From Sarcina sp034439435 (lineage in GTDB: Bacteria > Bacillota > Clostridia > Clostridiales > Clostridiaceae), in assembly GCF_034439435.1 (NCBI RefSeq), contig NZ_JAPCKJ010000002.1, forward strand, positions 124,001 through 188,000: a DNA stretch of 64,000 nt, given 5' to 3'. Of this stretch, positions 1 through 8,722 are shown in pieces. Numbering within the stretch: position 1 is the first letter of the stretch; every line of letters starts with the position of its first letter. Position numbers and translations under genes: made by a program. The notes beneath the pieces were generated by a model that was not told the origin of the DNA, did no database searches, and saw only the letters and a program-made list of their open reading frames with translations.

Positions 1-425
1 TCTATTTTATTATTATTAAATATAACATCCTTTACTTTGCTATGTAATCTAACATTTACTCCAGCTTCATCTAAACTCTTTGATAACCCACTTATAATAT
101 CTGAAGATTTATCTGAATTTGGGAAAACTCTAGATCCTCTCTCTACCTTTAATTTAACTCCAGCATTTTCAAAGAAATTCATTACATCAATATTAGTATA
201 TGTATATAATGCACTATATAAAAAATGTGGGTTTCCTGGTATATAGTCAAAAAACTCACTTATGTCTTTTGCATTTGTTACATTACATCTTCCTTTTCCA
301 GTAATAAATAACTTTTTACCTAATCTTTCATTACCTTCTAAAAGAGTAACTTCATGATTTTCTGCTGCAGATATCGCTGCCATCATTCCTGCAGGACCAG
401 CGCCTATAACTATTACTTTAGCCAA
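1..425 (-). CDS. NAD(P)/FAD-dependent flavoprotein, HI0933/BaiN-like family (N-terminal part only)
   Basis: The gene runs off the left edge, so only about 141 N-terminal residues are visible. They begin MAKVIVIGAGPAGMMAAIS, a Rossmann FAD-binding GxGPAG motif. A second motif, GKKLFITGKGRCNVTN, is characteristic of the HI0933-type flavoprotein family (known family feature). I chose a TTG start at 425-423 because GGAG lies 8 nt upstream and no ATG is better placed. The enzyme is probably a cytosolic flavin-dependent reductase; the substrate cannot be told from this fragment. It has its own promoter at 461-489. Confidence 0.85.
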   Translation of the reverse strand, partial: MAKVIVIGAGPAGMMAAISAAENHEVTLLEGNERLGKKLFITGKGRCNVTNAKDISEFFDYIPGNPHFLYSALYTYTNIDVMNFFENAGVKLKVERGSRVFPNSDKSSDIISGLSKSLDEAGVNVRLHSKVKDVIFNNNKI

Positions 426-460
426 TTTATCAGCTCCTTAATCTAATTGAGTCAAACTAA

Positions 461-495
461 TAATAAACTTTCTTAAATACATTTGTCAACAAATG
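461..495 (-). promoter_or_regulatory. Sigma-A-type promoter with a palindrome over the -35 box, for the flavoprotein gene
   Basis: Reading the minus strand, TTGACA (484-489) and TTATTA (461-466) are separated by exactly 17 nt. The -35 lies inside the palindrome CATTTGT-CA-ACAAATG (480-495), which may be an operator. The promoter is seen directly; the operator role is inference. Confidence 0.5.
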
Positions 496-663
496 CATTT
501 ACTTGGTATTCTATGTAAATTCGAAAATTTAAGCTATACAAAGATATAATTTATAAAAACTTATAAATTATATAAGAGAATAGCTTTTATAAATTTTCAA
601 CTTACAAATTAACTCTCAAATATATTTATATTTTTTTTATTATATCCTTATACAGCTTTTATT

Positions 664-1539
664 CTAAGGTTCTATGTTATTTTTATTATATGAGTAGACA
701 TTATAATCTTTCCATATCTTTTCTAACTCACTAAATGTTGATGTTATTTTTTCTTTTTCTCTTATTCCAACAGCTATTATTAAAGCGTTTATTACACTTA
801 AAGGAGCTACTAATGAATCTACAAATGAGGCCATGTTACTCTGTGCTATAAGTGTATGATTTGATTGAGATGCTAAAGGAGAAATTAAGCTATCTGTAAT
901 AGAAACTATTTTAGCATTTCTAGTTTTAGCAAATTCTAAAGCATCTATTGTTTTTAATGCATATCTTGGGAATCCTATTCCTATAACTAAGTCTCCTTCC
1001 CCTAAGTTAAGCATTTGTTCGAAAGTATCACTTATCCCATTAGAAACTACTCTTACATTATCTAATATTAAATTTAAATAGAATCCTAAAAATTCTGCAA
1101 GTGCAGTAGAGCTTCTAAGACCTATTATATATATTCTTTTAGCCTTGAATATTTCATTTACAACCTCATCAAAAGTTTTATGGTTTATTTTTTCTAATGT
1201 TGCTCTTATATTCTCTATATCAGCCTTTAAAACACCTTTTAAGGCATTTTCTTCACTTATGAAGTCATTAGATAATTCTAATCTTTGTACTGAAGTTAAT
1301 TTATTTTTTATTAATTCTTGAAGTGCCTTTTGTAGCTTTGGATAACCTGAGAATCCAAGTTCTGTGGCAAATCTAACAACTGTTGATTCACTTACTCCAA
1401 CATTATTTCCTAATTTAGCAGCAGTCATAAATGCAGCCTTATCATAGTTTTTTAATATATATTCAGCTATAAGCTTTTGTCCTTTACTAAGCTTTGGAAA
1501 CTTAACTTGAATTAATCTCATTAAATCTTGACTTTCCAT
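664..1539 (-). CDS. MurR/RpiR-family transcriptional regulator
   Basis: A 291-aa cytosolic DNA-binding protein of standard length for the family. Residues 1-77 form the RpiR-type helix-turn-helix, with GVSESTVVRFATELGFSGY as the recognition part. Residues about 125-270 form a SIS domain that in this family binds a phosphosugar effector. The start is set by GAGAGG 7-8 nt upstream. No sugar gene lies nearby, so its target is unknown. It sits 32 nt behind mnmM and may be the last gene of a rluB-mnmM-rpiR transcript. Confidence 0.9.
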   Translation of the reverse strand: MESQDLMRLIQVKFPKLSKGQKLIAEYILKNYDKAAFMTAAKLGNNVGVSESTVVRFATELGFSGYPKLQKALQELIKNKLTSVQRLELSNDFISEENALKGVLKADIENIRATLEKINHKTFDEVVNEIFKAKRIYIIGLRSSTALAEFLGFYLNLILDNVRVVSNGISDTFEQMLNLGEGDLVIGIGFPRYALKTIDALEFAKTRNAKIVSITDSLISPLASQSNHTLIAQSNMASFVDSLVAPLSVINALIIAVGIREKEKITSTFSELEKIWKDYNVYSYNKNNIEP

Positions 1540-1571
1540 TTTAAAAATCCTCTCTTTATCATATTAAAATC

Positions 1572-2123
1572 TTATTTAAACTTCTTTTCAATTACAACTA
1601 AAGAAGGTGCCTTCTTAGCTCTATTAGTAAACTCTGTATGTAAAACACCATATTTATTCTTAGGCAAACTACTTGTAAAATCAAGTACAGCTTCTTTTTC
1701 GATTTTCCCTTCTTCATGCCCACTATAAAGTGCTATTATCATTAAACCATTTGCACCTAATAAATCTAGTCCAATTTTTATACTTTTTAAAGTACTATGT
1801 GCAATCGTAGTAACTTCCTTATTATTACCTGGAAGATATCCTAAATTATAAACTATACAATCAACACTCTCTTCTTTTATATAATGTTCAAAGTTTTCAT
1901 GTGAATCTAAAATTTCTTCTACATTTTCTTTGTTTTTTGATTTATATGAATTTATAGCTTCTTCTTGTATATCAAAGGCATATACTTTTTTAAATAATTT
2001 ACTCAAAAAATCACAATCATGGCCATTTCCTAATGTAGCATCTATTGCTACATTTTTCTCTTCTATGAAAGAAGTTATTATATTATGATATATATTGCTT
2101 ACGTCAGTTACATATTTAAACAT
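1572..2123 (-). CDS. mnmM: tRNA 5-(aminomethyl)-2-thiouridine methyltransferase MnmM (YtqB-like)
   Basis: A 183-aa class I SAM-dependent methyltransferase. The SAM-binding motif IDATLGNGHD lies at about residues 27-37 and the motif NLGYLPG near 93-99. Both are hallmarks of the YtqB/MnmM family, which in Gram-positive bacteria methylates nm5s2U to mnm5s2U at the tRNA wobble position (established for the family). It lies 5 nt downstream of rluB, so the two are probably co-transcribed as an RNA-modification unit. Older annotations call this family 'rRNA methylase'. Confidence 0.88.
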   Translation of the reverse strand: MFKYVTDVSNIYHNIITSFIEEKNVAIDATLGNGHDCDFLSKLFKKVYAFDIQEEAINSYKSKNKENVEEILDSHENFEHYIKEESVDCIVYNLGYLPGNNKEVTTIAHSTLKSIKIGLDLLGANGLMIIALYSGHEEGKIEKEAVLDFTSSLPKNKYGVLHTEFTNRAKKAPSLVVIEKKFK

Positions 2124-2128
2124 ATAGA

Positions 2129-2839
2129 TTATAGAGATTTTATATAATCAATTTCTGAATTACTTAAATATCTCCATTCTCCTTTCTTTAAATTCTTTAA
2201 AGTTAATTTTCCAATAGCTTCTCTTTTTAAAGAAACAACTTCATGATTAAACGCTGCACACATTCTTCTTATCTGTCTATTTTTACCTTCGTGAATTATT
2301 ATTTTAACTTTACAACTATTAGAATATTTTTCTAATAGTTCTATTTCACATTCTGCTGTCTTATAGTCGCCTATATCCACACCTTTTCTGAATCTATTCA
2401 TTTCGTCTTCTGTAAAAATTCCTTTTACTAGAGAAACATACTCCTTATTTAAATTAACCCTTGGATGTATTATCTTATTATATACATCTCCATCATTAGT
2501 TAATAAAAGTAAACCAGAACTATCATAGTCAAGACGTCCTATTGGATAAATTCTTTCATTTACTTTCACTATATCTAAAATAGTCTTCCTATTTTTTTCA
2601 TCCTTATTTGTTGTTACATATCCTTCTGGTTTATTTAACATTATATATACTTTATTTTCTTCAGGACTTATTACTTTATTATTAACGCTAATAACATCTA
2701 TTGAAGGATTAACTTTTGTACCAAGTGAATCAACAACAATGTCATTAACCTTTACTTTACCACTGCAAATAATTTCTTCGCACTTTCTTCTTGATGCTAC
2801 TCCACACCTTGCCATGTATTTTTGCAATCTTTCTTCCAT
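2129..2839 (-). CDS. rluB: Pseudouridine synthase, RluB/RsuA family
   Basis: A 236-aa RNA-modifying enzyme. The N-terminal S4 RNA-binding domain begins MEERLQKYMARCGVASRRKC. The catalytic domain carries GRLDYDSSGLLLLTNDG, with D104 as the expected catalytic aspartate. RluB-type enzymes make pseudouridine in 23S rRNA helix 80-90 regions, while RsuA acts on 16S; length and motifs favour RluB. The open frame extends upstream to 2893, but GGAG 8 nt before the ATG at 2839 and the S4 domain starting there set the start. It is first in a unit with mnmM. Confidence 0.88.
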   Translation of the reverse strand: MEERLQKYMARCGVASRRKCEEIICSGKVKVNDIVVDSLGTKVNPSIDVISVNNKVISPEENKVYIMLNKPEGYVTTNKDEKNRKTILDIVKVNERIYPIGRLDYDSSGLLLLTNDGDVYNKIIHPRVNLNKEYVSLVKGIFTEDEMNRFRKGVDIGDYKTAECEIELLEKYSNSCKVKIIIHEGKNRQIRRMCAAFNHEVVSLKREAIGKLTLKNLKKGEWRYLSNSEIDYIKSL

Positions 2840-2894
2840 TTTACACACTCCATCTATAGTTTCTACTAATAATTTTAAATAACTATAGGGCAAA

Positions 2895-2929
2895 ATGCAA
2901 TATTTATTTCGAATTATTGCATTTTTTCT
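2895..2929. terminator. Weak hairpin upstream of rluB
   Basis: Inverted repeat AATGCAATA ... TATTGCATT with a 12-nt loop, followed on the plus strand by T residues. There is no plus-strand gene for it to terminate, so it may be fortuitous or lie in the rluB leader. Confidence 0.25.
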
Positions 2930-3054
2930 TTAAAAAAACGGAAAATATATCTATATATTAAGAAAATTGATAGAATATAATTCATATTAAATAATAATTA
3001 CTTTCTATTGAATAATTCCTAGTGTTTTGCTATACTTTAAAAAGAGGTGATAAA

Positions 3055-3873
3055 ATGAAAAAACTTTTATTTGGAATTTCAGGTTTACCAAACGGTGAAG
3101 AAGGCCAGAAATTCAACTATGCAACAGGAATTGAATATTTAAAAGAAATAGGACTAGATGCTATGGAACTTCCTTTTGTTAGATCTGTCAATGTTACAGC
3201 CAAGAATAAGGATAAAATAATAGAAGTTAAAGAAAAAAATGATTTTTATCTTTCAGCCCATGGTTCTTATTTTATAAATTTAAATGCTGAAGAAGAGGAA
3301 AAGAAAGAGAAATCTATTGAAAGAATACTTAAAGGAGCTGAAGCTCTAAAAAGCGTCGGAGGTAGAAGTTTAGTATTCCATCCAGGATTTTATTTAAAAT
3401 CTTCAAAAGAAGATACTTTAGAAGAAATAAAGAAGAATTTAAAGAAACTTCCTTATGAAGGTGTTGATTATAGATTAGAAACTACAGGAAAAGGAACTCA
3501 ATTTGGAAATTTACAAGAATTAGTTGATATATGTAAAGAAGTTCCATCTTGTAAACTATGTATCGATTTTTCTCATATTCATGCAAGAGGAATTGGTGCT
3601 CTAAAGGAATATAAAGATTTTGCAGAAATCTTAGAATATATAAAAGAAAATTTAGGCAATGAAGCTTTAGAAGATTTACATATTCATATGTCTGGAATAC
3701 ATTACACTGCAAAAGGAGAAAGAAATCACTTGCCATTTTTAGAAAGTGATTTTAACTATGTTGAATGTTTAAGAGCACTTAAAGATTATAAAGTAAAAGG
3801 TTGTATAATTTGTGAAAGTCCACTTTTAGAGAAAGATGCCTTATTACTAAAAGAAACTTATGAAAAATTATAA
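3055..3873 (+). CDS. nfo: Endonuclease IV-like TIM-barrel protein (AP endonuclease family 2)
   Basis: A 272-aa TIM-barrel protein with scattered metal ligands of the endonuclease IV/xylose isomerase-like fold. These include SAHGSYF (H69), VFHPGFY, RLETTGKGTQFG, CIDFSHIHARG, HIHMSG, GERNHLPF and CESP near the C-terminus. Family members cleave DNA at abasic sites using three zinc ions. The match to canonical Nfo is recognisable but not tight, so another sugar-phosphate isomerase-like role is possible. The frame opens at 3022, but AGAGGTG just before the ATG at 3055 decides the start. It appears monocistronic. Confidence 0.75.
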   Translation: MKKLLFGISGLPNGEEGQKFNYATGIEYLKEIGLDAMELPFVRSVNVTAKNKDKIIEVKEKNDFYLSAHGSYFINLNAEEEEKKEKSIERILKGAEALKSVGGRSLVFHPGFYLKSSKEDTLEEIKKNLKKLPYEGVDYRLETTGKGTQFGNLQELVDICKEVPSCKLCIDFSHIHARGIGALKEYKDFAEILEYIKENLGNEALEDLHIHMSGIHYTAKGERNHLPFLESDFNYVECLRALKDYKVKGCIICESPLLEKDALLLKETYEKL

Positions 3874-3899
3874 GATAGGAGAAATTCTCCTACCTTATA
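3873..3899 (+). terminator. Hairpin after the endonuclease IV-like gene
   Basis: Perfect stem TAGGAGA-AAT-TCTCCTA (3876-3892), with flanking AAG/CTT pairing, immediately after the stop codon. The T-run is poor, so termination is probable rather than certain. Confidence 0.45.
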
Positions 3900-3934
3900 T
3901 AACCAATCTATGCTGTTATTATATAGAATACTAA

Positions 3935-4159
3935 TTAAAAGAAGCATCCACGATTGAAGCCAAAGCCACCGCATCCACCACAGCCTAGTAGAAGAAGTAA
4001 AATTAGAGGAAATCCGCATCCACAATTACCAAATCCATTGCATCCGCCAAATCCACCGAATCCGCCGCAACTTCCAAAGCCACCACAACCTCTTCTGCAA
4101 CAACAATCTCTTCTGCAACAACAACAACAATCTCTTCTACAACGACACCTTCTTGACAT
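3935..4159 (-). CDS. Extremely Cys/Gly-rich small protein, chorion-like/spore-associated type
   Basis: A 74-aa protein with 18 cysteines and 21 glycines. An Arg/Cys N-terminal block includes CCCCC at 11-15 and CCC at 19-21. It is followed by GGFG-type repeats and a short hydrophobic stretch (GFPLILLLLLG, 49-59), then CGGCGGFGFNRGC. GAGGTG lies 8 nt before the ATG. Composition resembles clostridial 'high-cysteine chorion-like' proteins, and the Leu-rich core recalls small YjcZ-type spore proteins. A structural role cross-linked by disulfides or metal is inference. It is divergent from the PadR gene. Confidence 0.75.
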   Translation of the reverse strand: MSRRCRCRRDCCCCCRRDCCCRRGCGGFGSCGGFGGFGGCNGFGNCGCGFPLILLLLLGCGGCGGFGFNRGCFF

Positions 4160-4284
4160 AATAGTTCACCTCACTTCTTTTGTATAATATAGTATATTCA
4201 AGAAATTATAAATTGTTAATTACTTTATGTAATAATTTGAGTTATACTTATAATATAAAATGTAAAATTTGGAGGTGAGGTTTT

Positions 4285-4674
4285 TTGAATAAAAGAACTC
4301 GTATGGTTGCACCAAGAAATATTATAAATGCAAAACAGTTATATTCTTTTTATGTATTAAAAGAACTTTCAAAAGGACATGAAGTTTTCGGAAATAAAGT
4401 TCTAGAAGCTTTTAAAGATGAATTTTCTAGTTCTCCCCTTCCATTTCCAGTATCATCTAGTACAATCTATGATACACTTTACGACTTAGAGCAAAAAGGA
4501 TTAGTTACAAGTTACTGGATAGGTGATGACTTTATAAATAAAAGAACAAAAAAGATGTATAGAATAACAGATGAAGGTAAAGAATACTATAAACTTCACG
4601 TAGCTGACTATGTGGATGCTTTAAAGAAAAATAAATCAATAATAGATATATTAATAAAGATGCTTACAACTTAA
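4285..4674 (+). CDS. PadR-family transcriptional regulator
   Basis: A 129-aa winged-helix regulator. Residues about 10-85 form the PadR domain, including SSTIYDTLYDLEQKGLV and KMYRITDEGKEYYK, the typical helix 3 and wing. The start is TTG at 4285 with GGAGGTGAGG at 4271-4280; an in-frame ATG at 4303 is the alternative. PadR proteins usually repress a neighbouring gene. Here the only divergent neighbour is the Cys/Gly-rich small protein 125 bp away, which may be its target (inference). Confidence 0.85.
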   Translation: MNKRTRMVAPRNIINAKQLYSFYVLKELSKGHEVFGNKVLEAFKDEFSSSPLPFPVSSSTIYDTLYDLEQKGLVTSYWIGDDFINKRTKKMYRITDEGKEYYKLHVADYVDALKKNKSIIDILIKMLTT

Positions 4675-4701
4675 TCTCTATTTTAAATATTATCTAATAA
4701 A

Positions 4702-4734
4702 AAACACATGAGTTTAAATAAAACTCATGTGTTT
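4702..4734. terminator. Bidirectional terminator between padR-like gene and accA
   Basis: Perfect 14-bp stem AAACACATGAGTTT / AAACTCATGTGTTT with a 5-nt loop, flanked by A-rich and T-rich sequence. It serves the convergent PadR gene and the fab/acc operon. Confidence 0.85.
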
Positions 4735-4754
4735 CATTTTATATAAAATATATC

Positions 4755-5570
4755 CTATAGATTATTTTCTATATTTCTATATTTGTTATATCTTTCGTTT
4801 AATAAGGTATCTAAATTTGTACCTTTCATTTCAGACAATGTTTCTAGAAGTGTCTTTTTAATATTTTGAGCTGTCTTAGCAGGGTTCTTATGAGCGCCCC
4901 CTCTAGGCTCTTTTATTATTTTATCTATTATATTAAAACTTTTTAAGTCCTGTGCAGTTATTTTCATTACATTAGCAGCCTCTTCTGCTCTGGATGCATC
5001 CTTCCATAATATAGATGCAAAACCTTCTGGAGATAATACTGAATAAACTGAGTGTTCTAACATGAATACTCTATCAGCAACAGCTAATGCTAAGGCACCA
5101 CCACTGCCACCTTCTCCAATAACTATTGATATTACTGGAACCTTTAATCCCATAAGTTCAACTAGGTTTTGAGCTATAGCTTGCCCTTGCCCTCTTTCTT
5201 CAGCCCCTATTCCACAAAAAGCTCCAGGAGTATCAACAAAACAAATTATTGGTCTTTTAAATTTTTCTGCTTGTTTCATAAGTCTTAATGCTTTTCTATA
5301 TCCTTCTGGATGAGGCATACCAAAGTTTCTTCTTATATTTTCTTTAGTATTTTCTCCCTTACATATACCTACAACAGTAAAACTTAAATTATTTAGAAGA
5401 GCTATTCCACCTATTATTGCCTTATCATCACCAAAATTTCTATCTCCATGTAATTCGATGAATTCATCAAATATTTCATCTATATAAAATTTCGCATTAG
5501 GACGATTAGGATCTCTAGCTATTTTTACTTTACTCCATGCATCTGCCGTTCTTATTAATTCTCTACTCAT
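4755..5570 (-). CDS. accA: Acetyl-CoA carboxylase, carboxyltransferase subunit alpha
   Basis: A 271-aa subunit that with AccD moves the carboxyl group from biotin to acetyl-CoA, giving malonyl-CoA. Typical segments are DEIFDEFIELHGDRNFGDD, FVDTPGAFCGIGAEERGQG and VIGEGGSGGALALAVADRV, which build the crotonase-type oxyanion hole. The start at 5570 is set by GAGGTGG 4-9 nt upstream; it overlaps the accD stop by 8 nt (ATGAGTAG), implying translational coupling. It is the last gene of the ten-gene fab/acc operon and is followed by a strong terminator. Confidence 0.95.
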   Translation of the reverse strand: MSRELIRTADAWSKVKIARDPNRPNAKFYIDEIFDEFIELHGDRNFGDDKAIIGGIALLNNLSFTVVGICKGENTKENIRRNFGMPHPEGYRKALRLMKQAEKFKRPIICFVDTPGAFCGIGAEERGQGQAIAQNLVELMGLKVPVISIVIGEGGSGGALALAVADRVFMLEHSVYSVLSPEGFASILWKDASRAEEAANVMKITAQDLKSFNIIDKIIKEPRGGAHKNPAKTAQNIKKTLLETLSEMKGTNLDTLLNERYNKYRNIENNL

Positions 5571-6441
5571 AATCCACCTCATGCATTCTTAAAAGAGAAG
5601 TTAATACCTGTTTTAAATCTTTTCTTTCTACTATTTTATCAATAAATCCTTTTTGTAGTAAGAATTCTGCTGTTTGGAAATCATCAGGTAGTTTTTCATT
5701 TATAGTACCTTCTATTACTCTTCTACCAGCGAAACCAACTAAACATCCAGGCTCACTTAATATAATATCGCCTTCCATAGCAAAGCTAGCAGTTACCCCA
5801 CCTGTAGTAGGATTAGTTAATACTGTAATATATAATAAGTTCTCTTGATTGTGTCTATAAATAGCACCACTAACTTTTGCCATTTGCATAAGAGAGTAAA
5901 TACCCTCTTGCATTCTTGCTCCACCAGAGCAAGTAAATATTATTAAAGGAAGTCTGTTTTTAGTTGCATATTCAACAGCTCTTGTTATTTTTTCACCAAC
6001 AGCTGTTCCCATGCTTCCCATCATGAAATTAGAATCCATTACACAAAGAACGACTTTTCTGTTAGCAATAAGAGCTTCTCCAGTTACAACTCCTTCAACA
6101 ACATTGCTTTTCTTTTGATAGCCCTTAATTTTTTCTTCATATCCTTTAAAGTCTAATGGGTTTCTTCCAACGACTTTCTTATTAAATTCAACAAAACTAT
6201 TTTTATCTGTTAAGTATTCAATTCTTTCATATGCACCTATTTTAAAGTGATGCCCGCAACTAGGACACACATTAAAATTCTCTTTTAAATCTTCAGTATA
6301 TAGTATTTTTGCACACTTTTCACACTTACTCCACATACCAGATGGTATATTAGGTTTTTCTTCTGGACCTACCTCAGCATCATTTAATTCTACTGAACTA
6401 ACCATTATATATTTTCTTTTGTTTAATAAATTCTTAATCAT
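5563..6441 (-). CDS. accD: Acetyl-CoA carboxylase, carboxyltransferase subunit beta
   Basis: A 292-aa partner of AccA in the carboxyltransferase half-reaction. A zinc ribbon is visible near the N-terminus (CEKCAKILYTE ... CPSCGHHF), followed by the crotonase-fold catalytic region with FTCSGGARMQEG. The start ATG overlaps the accC stop (ATGATTAA), again indicating coupled translation. Length is usual for the family. The zinc ribbon in bacterial AccD contributes to DNA/mRNA and substrate binding (known for E. coli). Confidence 0.95.
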   Translation of the reverse strand: MIKNLLNKRKYIMVSSVELNDAEVGPEEKPNIPSGMWSKCEKCAKILYTEDLKENFNVCPSCGHHFKIGAYERIEYLTDKNSFVEFNKKVVGRNPLDFKGYEEKIKGYQKKSNVVEGVVTGEALIANRKVVLCVMDSNFMMGSMGTAVGEKITRAVEYATKNRLPLIIFTCSGGARMQEGIYSLMQMAKVSGAIYRHNQENLLYITVLTNPTTGGVTASFAMEGDIILSEPGCLVGFAGRRVIEGTINEKLPDDFQTAEFLLQKGFIDKIVERKDLKQVLTSLLRMHEVDYE

Positions 6442-7786
6442 ACTTATTCACCAACTTTTCAGCTAAAAATGAAGTATTATAAGTACCATTTTTAAAATCT
6501 TCATGATCTAATATTAAAAAGTGATAGTCTATGTTACTTGTTATACCATCAATAGCAAACTCATCTAAAGCTCTTTTCATTTTAGAAATTGCTTCTTCTC
6601 TATCTTTGCCATGAACTATTAATTTCCCAATCATTGAATCATAACAATGAGGAATCTTATATCCTGAATAAATAGCTGTATCTAAACGAACTCCAAAGCC
6701 ACCTGGGAAATTAACATCTTTTATTAATCCAGGACATGGCATAAAGTTTTTGCTTGGGTCCTCGGCATTTATTCTACATTCTATAGAGTGGCCATTTATT
6801 TTTAAATCATCTTGAGTTACTTCTAATTCTTTACCAGCAGCAACTTTTATTTGTTCTTTAACAAGATCAATACCTGTTATCATTTCAGTTATTGGATGTT
6901 CAACCTGTATTCTAGTATTCATTTCCATGAAATAGAACTCACCTGTTTTATCTAATAAAAACTCAATTGTTCCAACATTATGATAATTTACAGCTTTTGC
7001 AGCTCTAACAGCTATCTCTCCAAGCTTAGCTCTTTGTTCATCAGTTAAAATTGCTGAAGGAGCTTCCTCTAAAATCTTCTGATTTTTTCTTTGGACTGAA
7101 CAATCTCTTTCAAAAAGGTAAACAGCATTTCCATGTTTATCGCATAATAACTGTACTTCTATATGTTTAGGTTTCTCAACAAATCTTTCAATGTAGATTT
7201 TATCATCTCCAAAGTTTGTTCGAGCCTCTGATTTTGCTGTGTTGTAGTTTGAAATAAAATCTTCTTCTTTATAGACTATTCTTATTCCTTTTCCACCACC
7301 ACCAGCAGAAGCTTTTACTATTACAGGAAAACCTATTTTTTTTGCTATCTCTAAAGCAAACTCTGGACTTTCAATTTCTCCTTCATATCCAGGTACAACA
7401 GGAACATCAGCTTTCTTCATTATTTCTCTTGCCATAGCTTTGTTACCCATAAGTTCTATAGATCTCCAATTAGGACCTATAAACTCTATATTACACTCTT
7501 CACACATTTTAGCAAATCTTGGATTTTCAGATAAAAAACCAAATCCAGGATGGATAGCTTCAGCACCAGTTAAAACACAAGCACTTAGTATATTTTGAAT
7601 ATTTAAGTAACTTTCTTTAGAATTCCATGGTCCTATACACACGGCTTCATCAGCTAATTGTACATGCAGTGCATCTCTATCTATCTCAGAATAAACAGCA
7701 ACTGTAAGAATTCCTAATTCTCTACAAGCTCTTATTATTCTAACAGCTATTTCACCTCTATTTGCTATTAATATTTTTTTAAACAT
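6434..7786 (-). CDS. accC: Acetyl-CoA carboxylase, biotin carboxylase subunit
   Basis: A 450-aa ATP-grasp enzyme that carboxylates the biotin on AccB using bicarbonate and ATP. It begins with the standard FKKILIANRGEIAVRI. The glycine-rich KASAGGGGKGIRIV, the ERDCSVQRKNQKILEEAPS segment and the catalytic MEMNTRIQVEHPITEMITG segment follow in order. Length matches the family. AGGTG precedes the ATG, and the gene starts 11 nt after the fabZ stop. Confidence 0.96.
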   Translation of the reverse strand: MFKKILIANRGEIAVRIIRACRELGILTVAVYSEIDRDALHVQLADEAVCIGPWNSKESYLNIQNILSACVLTGAEAIHPGFGFLSENPRFAKMCEECNIEFIGPNWRSIELMGNKAMAREIMKKADVPVVPGYEGEIESPEFALEIAKKIGFPVIVKASAGGGGKGIRIVYKEEDFISNYNTAKSEARTNFGDDKIYIERFVEKPKHIEVQLLCDKHGNAVYLFERDCSVQRKNQKILEEAPSAILTDEQRAKLGEIAVRAAKAVNYHNVGTIEFLLDKTGEFYFMEMNTRIQVEHPITEMITGIDLVKEQIKVAAGKELEVTQDDLKINGHSIECRINAEDPSKNFMPCPGLIKDVNFPGGFGVRLDTAIYSGYKIPHCYDSMIGKLIVHGKDREEAISKMKRALDEFAIDGITSNIDYHFLILDHEDFKNGTYNTSFLAEKLVNKYD

Positions 7787-7797
7787 ACTCTAATCAC

Positions 7798-8217
7798 CTA
7801 ACCTATTGCAAACATAATTTCTCCAGAACAAGCGATTTTTCCATCAACAGTAGCTGTAGCTTTACCAAATCCGATGCTTCCTCTAAGTTTTATTATTTCA
7901 ACTTCTAATCTTAAGGTATCTCCAGGTAAAACTTGCTTCTTAAATCTAAGCTTATCTATTCCCGCAAAGAAAGGAGTTTTTCCTTTAAATTCTTCTTTGC
8001 TTAACATTGCCACTGCTCCAGTTTGTGCTAATGCTTCTACTATTAATACTCCTGGCATCACTGGATAGTCTGGGAAATGTCCTTGGAAGAAAGGTTCGTT
8101 TATAGTTACATTTTTATATGCAACAACTTTATTTTCTGTTATTTCCTCTACTTTATCAACAAGTAAAAAAGGATATCTATGAGGAAGAATTTCCTTAATT
8201 TCATTTATATTCATCAT
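7798..8217 (-). CDS. fabZ: 3-hydroxyacyl-[acyl-carrier-protein] dehydratase FabZ
   Basis: A 139-aa hot-dog-fold dehydratase that converts 3-hydroxyacyl-ACP to trans-2-enoyl-ACP. The active-site segment FFQGHFPDYPVMPGVLIVEA carries the catalytic His and, downstream, Glu in the central helix. The opening ILPHRYPFLLVD is typical. The start overlaps the SD that also contains the accB stop. No fabA or fabI/fabK is nearby, so the next reduction step must be encoded elsewhere. Confidence 0.95.
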   Translation of the reverse strand: MMNINEIKEILPHRYPFLLVDKVEEITENKVVAYKNVTINEPFFQGHFPDYPVMPGVLIVEALAQTGAVAMLSKEEFKGKTPFFAGIDKLRFKKQVLPGDTLRLEVEIIKLRGSIGFGKATATVDGKIACSGEIMFAIG

Positions 8218-8219
8218 AA

Positions 8220-8711
8220 TTATGCTCTCCTAACTTTAAATAACGGCTGATCGTATTCAACCATATTTCCGTTTTCAACTAGTACCTCAACAATTTCTCC
8301 AGACACTTCACTTTCAATTTCGTTCATAAGTTTCATAGCTTCAACTATACATAAAATATCTCCTGGAGCAATTTTACTTCCAATAGAAACATAACTTTTT
8401 TCACCAACACCAGATGATTCATAGAATGTACCTACCATTGGTGAAGTAACTACATATAATTCCTCATCAGCTACAACTTCTTGAACATTTTCTAATACAG
8501 TTTCCTCTAATTTTGAAACTGATTCTACTTTTGTTTCTTTTACTTCGGTTATTTCATTAACTTCTACGTTTGAAGACTTACTTTCTTCTGTTAAGTTTCT
8601 AATTAGTGATTTATCCATTTTTATATATGAGTTATCTATCTTAACTTCGAAATAAGAAATGTTAGAAGAATCTATTTTATCTATAAGCTCTTTAATATCA
8701 TTAAGGTTCAT
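8220..8711 (-). CDS. accB: Biotin carboxyl carrier protein of acetyl-CoA carboxylase
   Basis: A 163-aa carrier. The C-terminal biotinyl domain contains CIVEAMKLMNEIE, whose lysine is biotinylated. The N-terminal half, ahead of it, is acidic and flexible (EVNEITEVKETKVESVSK). The frame opens at 8732 inside fabF, but AGGAG 8 nt before the ATG at 8711 and the normal N-terminus MNLNDIKELIDKID set the start. It lies 11 nt after fabF. Confidence 0.95.
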   Translation of the reverse strand: MNLNDIKELIDKIDSSNISYFEVKIDNSYIKMDKSLIRNLTEESKSSNVEVNEITEVKETKVESVSKLEETVLENVQEVVADEELYVVTSPMVGTFYESSGVGEKSYVSIGSKIAPGDILCIVEAMKLMNEIESEVSGEIVEVLVENGNMVEYDQPLFKVRRA

Positions 8712-8722
8712 TGTTTCAACTC

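Noticed and set aside
3954..4187. Pro/Gln-rich plus-strand frame
   Set aside because: It is the mirror frame of the Cys/Gly-rich gene and has no SD.
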